Below, piece by piece: positions 24,205 to 32,911 of a stretch of DNA of 64,000 bases. Below the pieces are notes generated by a model. That model did not search any database, was not told the DNA's origin, and worked only from the letters and a program-made list of their open reading frames with translations. The position numbers and the translations under genes were made by a program. Positions within the stretch are counted from its first letter, which is position 1. The number at the start of each line of letters is the position of its first letter. The stretch is taken from assembly GCA_000751295.2 (NCBI GenBank), contig CCMO02000002.1, positions 580,501 through 644,500 on the forward strand, written 5' to 3'. This DNA comes from a bacterium YEK0313 (GTDB taxonomy: Bacteria > Pseudomonadota > Alphaproteobacteria > Rhizobiales > Phreatobacteraceae).

Positions 24205-27200
24205 ATGACTTTGGGCTTCGTCATCATCGTCACGGCGCTCGCCTATCTCGGCGGGCTGTTCCTGGTTGCCTATATCGGCGATCGCCTGAAGGCGCAGGGC
24301 CGCACCGTCGTCAGCCGGGCCTGGATCTATCCCCTGTCGCTCGCCGTCTACTGCACGTCCTGGACCTTCTTCGGCTCGGTCGGCCTCGCCGCGCGCAGCG
24401 GCTTCGATTTCCTGGCGATCTATGTCGGCCCGATCCTCATGTTCGGCCTGTTCTGGCCGCTGGTCACGCGCATGGTGCGCATCGCGAAGACGCAGAACAT
24501 CACCTCCGTCGCCGACTTCATCGGCGCCCGCTACGGCAAGAGCCAGGCGGTCGCAGCCATGGTCTGCCTGATCGTCACGGTCGGCACGATCCCCTATGTG
24601 GCCCTGCAGCTGAAGGCCGTCTCGTCCTCGCTGCTGACCACCATCAAGCCGTCCGATATCGGCAATATCACCCACGACCTGCCGTTCTTCGGCGACCTCG
24701 CCCTGCTGGTCGCCATGGCCATGGCCGCCTTCGCCATGCTGTTCGGCACGCGCCATGCCGACGCGACCGAACACCAGGACGGCCTGATGCTGGCGGTGGC
24801 GGCGGAATCGCTCGTCAAGCTCGTCTCGTTCCTCGCCATCGGCGTCTATGTGACCTATGTGATGTTCGACGGCTTCGGCGACCTGTTCGCCCAGGCGGTC
24901 GCCCGCCCCGCCATTCTCGCCTCGACGCTGCGCTGGCCGGACTTCAGCACGTTCCTGGCGATGAGCGTGCTGGCCTTCGTCTGCTCCATTCTGCTGCCAC
25001 GCATGTTCCACGTCGTGGTGGTCGAGAGCTATTCGGTCAGCGAGGTCAGGCGCGCGGCCTGGCTGTTCCCGATCTACCTCATCGCGATCAACCTGTTCGT
25101 GGTGCCGATTGCGCTTGCCGGCCTCATCCTGTTCCCGTCGGGCAGTTTCGACAGCGACATGACGCTGCTGCTGCTGCCGCTGTCGCGTGACAACGGCCTC
25201 CTGACGCTCGCCGGCTTCATCGGCGGCCTGTCGGCGGCCACCGCCATGGTCATCGTCGCCTCGGTCGCATTGTCGATCATGATCTCCAACGACGTCGTGA
25301 TCCCCTCGCTCCTGAAGCTGCGCGGCCAGCTGCCGTCGGACGCGAGCGCCACCGGCGGACGCGGCGATCTCGGATCGACCGTCCTGAAGATCCGCCGCAC
25401 CATCATCCTGGCCGTGCTGATCGCCGCCTATCTCTACTATCACGTTGCCGGCGACGCCCAGCTCGCCTCGATCGGCCTCCTGTCCTTCGCCGCGGTCACC
25501 CAGCTCGCCCCCGCCTTTTTCGGCGGCATGTTCTGGCAGCGCGCAAATGCCCGGGGCGCCGCCTGGGGCATGGCGGTGGGCCTCGCCATCTGGACCTATA
25601 CGCTGCTCGTGCCGATGCTTGCCGAAAGTGGCGGCATCGGCCGCACCCTGGTCGCCTCGGGCCCCCTCGGCATCGCGACGCTGAGGCCTCAGGAGCTGTT
25701 CGGCCTCACCGGCTTGCCGCCGCTCGCCCATGGCGTGTTCTGGTCGCTGCTGATCAATACCGGCGTCTTCCTGATCGGCTCGCTGTCGCGCCGCCCCATC
25801 GCGATCGAGGCGCTGCAGGCCAATATCTTCATGCCGAGCGGGCCCCTGGCCTATGCGCCGAGCTTCCGCCTGTGGCGCTCGGCGGTCACCGTCGACGAGG
25901 TGCGCGGCACGGTCAGCCGCTATCTCGGCCCGGAGCGCACCAACGCCGCCTTCGCCAGCTACGCCCGGGAGCGCGGCACGCCGTTCGAAGGCGGCGCCGA
26001 AGCCGATATCGAGCTGCTGCGCTATGCCGAGCGGCTGCTGGCCTCGGCCATCGGCACGGCCTCCTCCCGCCTCGTCCTGTCGCTGCTCCTGAAGAAGCGC
26101 TCGGTGTCGAGCACCGACGCGCTCAAGCTGCTCGACGATGCCAATGCCGCCATGCAGTACAATCGCGAAGTGCTGCAGACCGCGCTCGAACATGCCCGCC
26201 AGGGGGTCAGCGTGTTCGACCGCGACGGCAAGCTGATGGTCTGGAACCGGCCTTTCGCCGAAGTCCTGGCCCTGCCGCCCGAGAGCCTGCATATCGGCGC
26301 CGGCTTCGACGCCGTGCTGCGCGGGCTCGCCATGCGCGGCGAGTTCGGCGAAGGCGATGTCGAAACCCTGGTCGCCGAGCGTGCCGAGCGGCTCCTGACC
26401 GCCACCGAGCCGCAGATCGAGCGCCTCGCCCGCCTCGGCCTGGTGATCGAGATCCGCGCCGCGCAGCTGCCCGACGGCGGCGTCGTGACCACCTTCACCG
26501 ATGTCACCGCCAGCGTCGACGCCGCCGACGAACTCGAACGCGTCAACGAGACGCTGGAGCGGCGCGTGCGCGAGCGTACCGAAGAGCTGACGCGGCTGAA
26601 CGCGGAGCTGGCGCAGGCGAAGGCCGAGGCGGACGAGGCGAACCTGTCGAAGACGCGCTTCCTGGCGGCGGCAAGCCACGACATCCTGCAGCCGCTGAAC
26701 GCCGCGCGCCTCTATACGACGAGCCTCGTCGAACGGCGCGGCGACAGCGCCGACGCCGACCTCGTCGACAATGTCGACGCTTCGCTGGAGGCCGTCGAGG
26801 AGATCCTCGGCGCACTGCTCGACATATCCAGGCTCGATGCCGGGGCCATGAAGGCGGAGGTGACCAGCTTCCGCATCGACGACCTGTTCCGCCAGCTTGC
26901 GGTCGAGTTCTCGCCGATCGCCAAGCAGAAGGGCCTCACGCTGACCTTCATTCCGTCGGCGCTGGCCGTGCGCTCAGATCGGCGCCTGTTGCGCCGGCTG
27001 CTGCAGAACCTGGTTTCCAACGCGATCAAATATACAGCGCGCGGCGGCGTGCTGGTCGGCTGCCGGCGCCGCGGCAACCGGCTGTCGCTGCAGGTGCACG
27101 ACAGCGGGCCGGGCATCCCGAACAACAAGCAGCGCATCATCTTCCAGGAGTTCCAGCGCCTCGAACAGGGCGCCAAGGCGGCGCGCGGCCTCGGGCTCGG

Positions 27201-27747
27201 CCTGTCCATCGTCGAGCGCATCGCCCGCGTGCTCGACCACAGGCTGACCGTGCGCTCGAAGATCGGCAAGGGCTCGGTCTTCGCGGTCGAGGTGCCGGTG
27301 GCGCCTGCCCTGCCGGCGGTCGCGGCCGGTCCGGCGCCGACGCCGCTGCCCGCCGCGCCGCTCGACGGGCTGGTGGTGCTCGCCATCGACAACGAGCCGA
27401 AGATCCTGGAGGGCATGCGCGCCCTGCTGACCGGCTGGGGCTGCCGGACGCTGACCGCCTCGAGCTGGCGCACGGCCCATGAGGAGCTGAACGAGACCCT
27501 GGCGATCCCCGACGTGCTGATCGTCGACTACCATCTCGACGAGGGCAACGGGCTGGACGTCGTCATGCAGCTGCGCTGGCGGTTCGGCGCGAGCCTGCCG
27601 GCCATTCTGGTGACCGCCGACCGCACCCCCGAAGTGCGCGACCGGGCGCAGGAGAAGAACGTCTACCTGCTCAACAAGCCGCTGAAGCCCGCCGCGCTGC
27701 GGGCGCTGCTCGCCCAGTGGCGGGTGCGCAAGCAGGCGGCGGAATAG
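24205..27747 (+). CDS. Hybrid sensor histidine kinase with sodium/solute symporter-type sensor domain
   Basis: This 1180-residue protein combines an SSS-family membrane domain (residues 1 to ~610, about 13 helices, beginning MTLGFVIIVTALAYLGGLF) with signalling domains. A PAS-like region (VFDRDGKLMVWNRPFAEVL, about 670-790) is followed by a coiled coil, then HisKA with the phospho-accepting His825 in AAASHDILQPLNAARL. An HATPase domain carries NLVSNAIKYT and GLGLGLSIVERIA. A C-terminal receiver domain has Asp1108 in VLIVDYHLDEG. This is the CbrA/NahK-like design, where transport or substrate binding may set kinase activity. No cognate response regulator lies nearby. The ATG at 24205 is chosen over upstream frames because it opens directly into the first helix. 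Confidence 0.92.
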   Translation: MTLGFVIIVTALAYLGGLFLVAYIGDRLKAQGRTVVSRAWIYPLSLAVYCTSWTFFGSVGLAARSGFDFLAIYVGPILMFGLFWPLVTRMVRIAKTQNITSVADFIGARYGKSQAVAAMVCLIVTVGTIPYVALQLKAVSSSLLTTIKPSDIGNITHDLPFFGDLALLVAMAMAAFAMLFGTRHADATEHQDGLMLAVAAESLVKLVSFLAIGVYVTYVMFDGFGDLFAQAVARPAILASTLRWPDFSTFLAMSVLAFVCSILLPRMFHVVVVESYSVSEVRRAAWLFPIYLIAINLFVVPIALAGLILFPSGSFDSDMTLLLLPLSRDNGLLTLAGFIGGLSAATAMVIVASVALSIMISNDVVIPSLLKLRGQLPSDASATGGRGDLGSTVLKIRRTIILAVLIAAYLYYHVAGDAQLASIGLLSFAAVTQLAPAFFGGMFWQRANARGAAWGMAVGLAIWTYTLLVPMLAESGGIGRTLVASGPLGIATLRPQELFGLTGLPPLAHGVFWSLLINTGVFLIGSLSRRPIAIEALQANIFMPSGPLAYAPSFRLWRSAVTVDEVRGTVSRYLGPERTNAAFASYARERGTPFEGGAEADIELLRYAERLLASAIGTASSRLVLSLLLKKRSVSSTDALKLLDDANAAMQYNREVLQTALEHARQGVSVFDRDGKLMVWNRPFAEVLALPPESLHIGAGFDAVLRGLAMRGEFGEGDVETLVAERAERLLTATEPQIERLARLGLVIEIRAAQLPDGGVVTTFTDVTASVDAADELERVNETLERRVRERTEELTRLNAELAQAKAEADEANLSKTRFLAAASHDILQPLNAARLYTTSLVERRGDSADADLVDNVDASLEAVEEILGALLDISRLDAGAMKAEVTSFRIDDLFRQLAVEFSPIAKQKGLTLTFIPSALAVRSDRRLLRRLLQNLVSNAIKYTARGGVLVGCRRRGNRLSLQVHDSGPGIPNNKQRIIFQEFQRLEQGAKAARGLGLGLSIVERIARVLDHRLTVRSKIGKGSVFAVEVPVAPALPAVAAGPAPTPLPAAPLDGLVVLAIDNEPKILEGMRALLTGWGCRTLTASSWRTAHEELNETLAIPDVLIVDYHLDEGNGLDVVMQLRWRFGASLPAILVTADRTPEVRDRAQEKNVYLLNKPLKPAALRALLAQWRVRKQAAE

Positions 27748-27761
27748 CCCGGCATCGGGCG

Positions 27762-28721
27762 TCAGGCACAGGCCTCGGCGACGAAGCGGTCGATGCGGGC
27801 AAGGCACTTGTCGGTGTTGGAGCCCGGGAAGCCGATGAAGACGTGACAGCCGGCCGGATAGACTTCGAGACTGGCGCTGTTGCCGGCGCTGGCCCAGCGC
27901 GCTGCCATGAACAGGCTGTCGTCGACCAGCGCGTCACGCGTGCCGACAGTGAACAGCGCCGGCGGCATGCCCTTCAGATCGGCATGGAGCGGCGAGATGT
28001 CGGGGCTCCTGACGTCGCCGCCGTGCAGCAGGAAGTGGCGGACGAACATTTCGATGTCACGCGTGTTCAGGATCAGCTTTTCCGCGCCGAACCGGCGCGC
28101 CGAAGGCGTCAGCGCCAGATCGTAGCAGCCGGCATGGAGGTTGGCGCCCCGGAACGGGGTCAGGCCGTGGCGGTCGCGCAGGCGCAGCAGCGTGACCGCC
28201 GACAGATGGGCCCCCGCGCTCTCGCCGCCGATGACCAGGCGATCCGTGCCGAACCGCCGCTTGGCCTCGCGGACGAGCCAGAGCGCGGCGCTTTCGCAGT
28301 CGTCCGGCCCCTGCGGATAGGGATGTTCCGGCGCCAGCCGATAGTCCACGGAAATGCAGGCGACGCCCGTCCTGTCGACAAGGCGCTCCAGCGCCATGTC
28401 GTGCATGTCGGCGGTACCGACCGTCCAGCCGCCGCCGTGGAGGTGCAGATAGACCCCTTTCGGCCGCGACGGTGCGATGACGCGCAGCGTGATCGGCCCG
28501 TGCTTGCCGTCGATCTCGATCGCCTCGGCGCGCCCGGACACGACGGGCGGCGGGAACGGCCCGTTGCCCTCGCGCCTCAGCTTGCGGATCTCCTCGATCG
28601 GCGCCCCCCAGGTGTCCCAGCTCGCCATGCGCTTCAGGATCGCCGCATTGACCGCGAGGGCATCCGTCGGCGCATTGGCGGGATCGAAGGCCGCGGGATC
28701 GAACTGAACAGGACTGGCCAT
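27762..28721 (-). CDS. Alpha/beta hydrolase, hormone-sensitive-lipase-like esterase
   Basis: The 319-residue protein is an HSL-family (family IV) carboxylesterase. It has the oxyanion motif YLHLHGGGW at residues 91-99 and the nucleophile Ser168 in GGESAGAHLS. The acid is probably in FTVGTRDALVDDS and the catalytic His in AGCHVFIGFPG. SVDYRLAPEHPYP, the usual HSL segment, is also present. There is no signal peptide, so it is cytoplasmic. The ATG at 28721 gives MASPVQFDPAAF. It converges with the sensor kinase gene 14 bases away. The substrate is unknown. Confidence 0.9.
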   Translation of the reverse strand: MASPVQFDPAAFDPANAPTDALAVNAAILKRMASWDTWGAPIEEIRKLRREGNGPFPPPVVSGRAEAIEIDGKHGPITLRVIAPSRPKGVYLHLHGGGWTVGTADMHDMALERLVDRTGVACISVDYRLAPEHPYPQGPDDCESAALWLVREAKRRFGTDRLVIGGESAGAHLSAVTLLRLRDRHGLTPFRGANLHAGCYDLALTPSARRFGAEKLILNTRDIEMFVRHFLLHGGDVRSPDISPLHADLKGMPPALFTVGTRDALVDDSLFMAARWASAGNSASLEVYPAGCHVFIGFPGSNTDKCLARIDRFVAEACA

Positions 28722-28921
28722 GGGCGGGCACCATCTCACGAAGAAAGCCGGACTCGGTACGGCGGAACCTGGAAGGCCGAAACTGGCAAGGCCGGACTTG
28801 AAAAGACCGGACTTGCGAAAGGCAGGGCCTCCCCAAAGGGCTAAGCCAAATGGGCGCCAAGCTCAATCGATCACGCATCCGTCGCTAGCCGGCCTCGCGG
28901 ATCCGCGCTAGCATTGCGGGC

Positions 28922-29836
28922 GTGGATGACCAGGGTTCCCTTTCCGGCCGCAGGACGGCGGGGTTTCCGGCCGCCCCTTTCGCCCTGGTGCTGGGCGGTG
29001 GCGGCGCCAAGGGGCTTGCGCATATCCTCGTCATCGAGGCGCTGGACGAAATGGGCATCCGCCCCGAAGTCGTCGCCGGCAGCTCGATCGGCGCGATCAT
29101 CGGCGCCTGCTATTGCGCCGGCATGACCGGGCGCGAGATCCGCGCCTATGGCCTCGACATGCTGCAGGTGCGGCCGGACGTGCTGCGCCGGCTGATGTCG
29201 GCGCGCGTCGGGCGCTTCGCCGACCTCATCCGCTCCGGCCTGACCAACCCGGTCCTGATCGACCCGGAGCTGTTCCTCCGGGTGTTCCTGCCGCCGGCCG
29301 TGCCGGTCCTGCTCGAAGATCTCGCCATTCCGCTGACCGTGGTCGCGACCGACTATCATGCCCGCGTCGACATCGGCTATGCCGACGGACCGCTGATCCC
29401 GGCGGTAGCGGGCTCCATGGCCATCCCCGGCGCGTTCAGGCCGGTCGTCCACGAGGGGCGCGTGCTGGTCGACGGCGGCATCCTCAATCCCGTGCCGGTC
29501 GACCGTGTCAGCGCCGACATCGTCCTGGCGGTGGATGTCCTCGACGGCTCGTCCCATTGCGGCGTCATCGACGACACCGTGCCCGGGCCGCTGGACGCCC
29601 TGTTCGGCGCGGTCGTGCTGATGATGCAGGCGCTGAGCGGCGCCAAGCTCGCCACGCATCGGCCAACCATCCATCTGAGACCCCCGGTGGAGCAGTTCCG
29701 TGTCCTCGATTTCCTGAAGGCCGCGGACATCCTGGCCGCCTGCGAGCCGATCAAGGACGAGGTGAAGCGGCGGCTGACCCTGGCGCTCGGGTCGAGCCCG
29801 GCCGAGCTCGTGAACGATGCGATCGCCGATCCGTGA
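28922..29836 (+). CDS. Patatin-like phospholipase family protein (RssA-like)
   Basis: The 304-residue protein has the patatin catalytic dyad and oxyanion site. The glycine-rich ALVLGGGGAKGLAHI at residues 21-35 is followed by the nucleophile Ser55 in AGSSIGAII and Asp184 in LVDGGILNPVPV. It is a soluble protein resembling RssA/YchK bacterial patatins, which hydrolyse acyl esters. A GTG at 28922 is the assigned start; the ATG two codons on is out of frame. It is divergent from the esterase gene, with about 200 bases between, and the physiological substrate is unknown. Confidence 0.9.
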   Translation: MDDQGSLSGRRTAGFPAAPFALVLGGGGAKGLAHILVIEALDEMGIRPEVVAGSSIGAIIGACYCAGMTGREIRAYGLDMLQVRPDVLRRLMSARVGRFADLIRSGLTNPVLIDPELFLRVFLPPAVPVLLEDLAIPLTVVATDYHARVDIGYADGPLIPAVAGSMAIPGAFRPVVHEGRVLVDGGILNPVPVDRVSADIVLAVDVLDGSSHCGVIDDTVPGPLDALFGAVVLMMQALSGAKLATHRPTIHLRPPVEQFRVLDFLKAADILAACEPIKDEVKRRLTLALGSSPAELVNDAIADP

Positions 29837-29863
29837 CCATGGCGCGGTGCCGGTCGGCCAGCC

Positions 29864-31018
29864 TCAGACGACGCTCGCCAGCACCACCTCGCGCAGGATG
29901 TAGGTCGGCGGCTTCCACTGGTCCGACTGCAGGTAGTTGCCGGCGGTGATGGCGATGACGAGATCCAGCGCGGGAATGATGAACAGCCGCTGGCCACCCT
30001 CGCCCATGGCCGACCACATGCGTTCGAGCCGGCCCGGCGCCCAGCCCTTCGGCGCGCCGAAGGCAATGTCGATGATCCACCATTGATAGCCGTAGCGGCG
30101 CAATTCGTCGGCGCTGACGACCGGCGTGGTCAGCCGGGCGATCCACTCGGCCGGGACGACCTGCCGCCCGCCGGCCTTGCCGCCGGCCAGCATCATCGTG
30201 CCGATCAGCGCGAGATCACGCGGCGTCATGCGCGCCCCGGAGGCGGCGAAGGGCTCGCCCCTGGCGGTCGCCGCCCAGCCTGTCGGGCCGAGGCCGAGCG
30301 GGTCGAACAGATGCTCGCGCGCGAAGGCATGGACCGACTGGCCGGTTCCCTTGGCGATGATGCGGGCGATGAGCGCCGTCGCGCCGCCCGAATAGGTCCA
30401 ATAGGCGCCGGGCGGCGTGACGACGCGGCGTTCAAGGATGTAGCGATAGCGGTCGGCGGCGAGATCCATGGCGATCTCGCTGTTGGCCGGATCCGAATAG
30501 GGCAGGCTCGACTCGTCCCAGTCCGTGCCCATGGTCATGGTCAGGACATGCTGGATGGTCAGGCGGTCGCGTCCGTCCGAGCGCGCCAGATCGGCATATT
30601 CGGGAAAGACGGAAAACAGCGGCGCCTCCGGCGGCGGCACCTTGCCCTGGCCCAGCGCTATGCCATAGGCGAGCCCGACAATGCTCTTCGAGCAGGAGCG
30701 GACATCGTGCAGTGTGCCGGGCCCGAAGGCGATGTGGCCGAGATCCTCGCCGCGCGCATTGTCGTGGCCGTCGAAATAGCGCTCGAGCACGATCCGCCCG
30801 CCGCGCAGGACGACGACGCCGTGCAGGTTCCAGACGTCGCCATTGGTCAGCGCCCGGTCGAGCCGGGCTTCGAGATCGGCGGCAAAACCGGCCGCTTCCG
30901 GCGCAACTCTCTGCCAGGCCTCCGCGCGCGCCGGCTTGCCCGTCAAGATCTCGACCATCGGCATCATCCCCAAGCCCGTGATGATACTGCGCCGTGTCGG
31001 TTCCTTCGAGCCGACCAC
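29864..31018 (-). CDS. Serine hydrolase of the beta-lactamase (class C-like) family, probably Tat-exported
   Basis: The predicted 384-residue protein shows the penicillin-binding/class C fold. SxxK is Ser108-Cys-Ser-Lys111 (DVRSCSKSIVG), the Tyr motif is WTYSGGAT, and a C-terminal GEGGQRLFIIPALDLVIAI strand follows. The N-terminus holds PTRRSIITGLGMMPM, a twin-arginine-like signal. I start it at the GTG at 31018, eight bases after GGGAAG and 11 bases past mutL; the frame stays open upstream into mutL but that part is not credible. It is probably an esterase or D-aminopeptidase-like hydrolase rather than a resistance enzyme. It follows mutL on the same strand. Confidence 0.86.
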   Translation of the reverse strand: MVGSKEPTRRSIITGLGMMPMVEILTGKPARAEAWQRVAPEAAGFAADLEARLDRALTNGDVWNLHGVVVLRGGRIVLERYFDGHDNARGEDLGHIAFGPGTLHDVRSCSKSIVGLAYGIALGQGKVPPPEAPLFSVFPEYADLARSDGRDRLTIQHVLTMTMGTDWDESSLPYSDPANSEIAMDLAADRYRYILERRVVTPPGAYWTYSGGATALIARIIAKGTGQSVHAFAREHLFDPLGLGPTGWAATARGEPFAASGARMTPRDLALIGTMMLAGGKAGGRQVVPAEWIARLTTPVVSADELRRYGYQWWIIDIAFGAPKGWAPGRLERMWSAMGEGGQRLFIIPALDLVIAITAGNYLQSDQWKPPTYILREVVLASVV

Positions 31019-31029
31019 GACGATCTTCC

Positions 31030-32871
31030 CTACCGCCGGCCGAACAGCCGTTCGATATCGCCGAGCGACAGCGATACCGAGGTCGGGCGGCCGTGGTTGC
31101 ACTGGGCCGAACCCGGGGTCGCCTCCATCTCGCGCAGAAGGGCGTTCATCTCCGCGGGCTTCAGGAGCCGCCCGGCCCGGACCGAGCCGTGGCAGGCCAT
31201 GGTCGCGGCGACCGACAGCAGGCGCCGCTCCAGGGGGTCGGTCGTATCCCATTCGGCGAGATGTTCGGCGAGATCGCGGGTCAGGGCCTCGGCGTCGACC
31301 TCGCCGAGCAGGGCGGGCGTCTCGCGCACCACGACGGCGCCCGGACCAAAGCCCTCGATGACCAGACCGAAGCGGCCGAGATCATCCGCCCGGCCGAGCA
31401 GGCGGGCGGCATCGGCCGGATCGAGCTCGACCACGACCGGGATCAGCAGGGCCTGGCGGGCGATGCCGGTCTCGGCCATCTGCCGCTTCAGGCGCTCGTA
31501 GACCAGGCGTTCGTGGGCCGCGTGCTGGTCGACGATGACGAGACCGTCACGGGTCTGGGCCAGGACATAGGTGCCGTGAAGCTGGGCCCGTGCCGCGCCG
31601 AGCGGCCGGTCGAGATCGTCGGCTTCCGGTGCCGCCGCGTTCGCCCTGGCATCGGCGCTGGGCGCGAAATCCATGGCGAGGCTCTGCTGGACCAGGCCCG
31701 CCTGCGCGGCATCCGGCGCGGCGACGGCGAAGGCCGCCTGGCCCGGCGCGGCGAAACCGCCGGCAGGGCGTGCGGGCGACTGGCGCCAGTCCCAGCCGCG
31801 CGGCGGCGCGCTACGGCCGGCCGGCAGGCGGAAGGCCGTGATCGTCGCCGCCCCGATCGTCGAGGCGGTCGTTGGCGCCGCGCGGCCGATGGCATCCCTG
31901 ATCGCGTTGACGATCAGGCCACGCACCAGCGCGGAATCGCGGAAACGCACCTCGGTCTTGGCCGGATGGACATTGACGTCGACCTCGTGCGGGTCGAGCT
32001 CGATGAACAGTGCCACCGCCGGATGGCGATCGCGCGGCATCACGTCGGCATAGGCCCCGCGCAGGGCGCCGAGCACCAGCCGGTCGCGGATCGGGCGGCC
32101 GTTGACGAACAGGAACTGGGCCGCCGCGGTCGCCTTGTGGAAGGTCGGCAGACCGGCGAAGCCGAACAGCCGGACACCATGGCGCGACACGTCCAGGGCC
32201 ATCGCGTTGTCGGCGAAATCGCGGCCCATGACGTCGCCGATCCGGGCGAGCAGCCCGGCTTCGCCGAAGGCCTGGGCGGCATAGTTGCGCGTGCCGGCCT
32301 CGTCGTCGGCAAGCGAAAAAGCGATCGTCGGATGGGCGAGGCTCAGACGCTTGAAGACGTCGCCGATGGCCGCAGTTTCGGCCCGGTTGCTCTTCAGGAA
32401 TTTCAGCCGCGCCGGCGTCGCATGGAAAAGATCCTCGACCTCGACGCGCGTGCCGCGGGCGAGCGCCGCGGGCGCGCAGGCTCCCTTGGCTCCAGCATCG
32501 ACCGTCAGCGCCCAGGCGTGAGGCTCGTCGGCATGGCGGCTGGTGATGGTCAGCGTCGCCACGGCGCCGATCGAGGGCAGCGCTTCGCCGCGGAAGCCGA
32601 GCGTGCGGATATCGAGCAGGTCCTCGCCGGTCAGCTTGGAGGTGGCATGGCGCTCGACGCAGAGCTCGAGATCGGCTCGCACCATCCCCGCGCCGTCGTC
32701 AGCGACCCGGATCAGGCGCCGACCGCCGCCGCCGATCAGCACGTCGATGCGGGTGGCGCCGGCATCGATGGCGTTCTCGACCAGTTCCTTGACGACCGCT
32801 GCCGGCCGCTCGACGACCTCGCCGGCGGCAATTCTGTTGACGACGCCTTCGGGCAGTTGGCGAACGGGCAT
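31030..32871 (-). CDS. mutL: DNA mismatch repair protein MutL
   Basis: MutL couples MutS mismatch recognition to strand incision. The 613-residue protein has the GHKL ATPase motifs at the N-terminus: VVKELVENAIDAGAT, RVADDGAGM and TLGFRGEALPSI. The C-terminal dimerisation and nuclease region carries VDQHAAHERLVYERLK, the DQHA(X)2E(X)4E metal motif, together with ACHGSVRAG and the NHGRP motif. This is therefore the endonuclease type used where MutH is absent. The ATG at 32871 gives MPVRQLPEGVVNRIAAGEVV. The serine hydrolase gene follows 11 bases downstream. Confidence 0.96.
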   Translation of the reverse strand: MPVRQLPEGVVNRIAAGEVVERPAAVVKELVENAIDAGATRIDVLIGGGGRRLIRVADDGAGMVRADLELCVERHATSKLTGEDLLDIRTLGFRGEALPSIGAVATLTITSRHADEPHAWALTVDAGAKGACAPAALARGTRVEVEDLFHATPARLKFLKSNRAETAAIGDVFKRLSLAHPTIAFSLADDEAGTRNYAAQAFGEAGLLARIGDVMGRDFADNAMALDVSRHGVRLFGFAGLPTFHKATAAAQFLFVNGRPIRDRLVLGALRGAYADVMPRDRHPAVALFIELDPHEVDVNVHPAKTEVRFRDSALVRGLIVNAIRDAIGRAAPTTASTIGAATITAFRLPAGRSAPPRGWDWRQSPARPAGGFAAPGQAAFAVAAPDAAQAGLVQQSLAMDFAPSADARANAAAPEADDLDRPLGAARAQLHGTYVLAQTRDGLVIVDQHAAHERLVYERLKRQMAETGIARQALLIPVVVELDPADAARLLGRADDLGRFGLVIEGFGPGAVVVRETPALLGEVDAEALTRDLAEHLAEWDTTDPLERRLLSVAATMACHGSVRAGRLLKPAEMNALLREMEATPGSAQCNHGRPTSVSLSLGDIERLFGRR

Positions 32872-32911
32872 GGCCCCATCCTAGCGGAACCGCCCCGAGA
32901 TTCGCACCCCG

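Noticed and set aside
24202..26679. An 825-codon minus-strand frame opposite the hybrid kinase
   Set aside because: It mirrors the codon periodicity of the kinase gene and has no family similarity.
29864..31018. A beta-lactam resistance gene
   Set aside because: The fold matches class C enzymes in a broad sense, but esterases and peptidases share it, and the motifs do not point to AmpC specifically.
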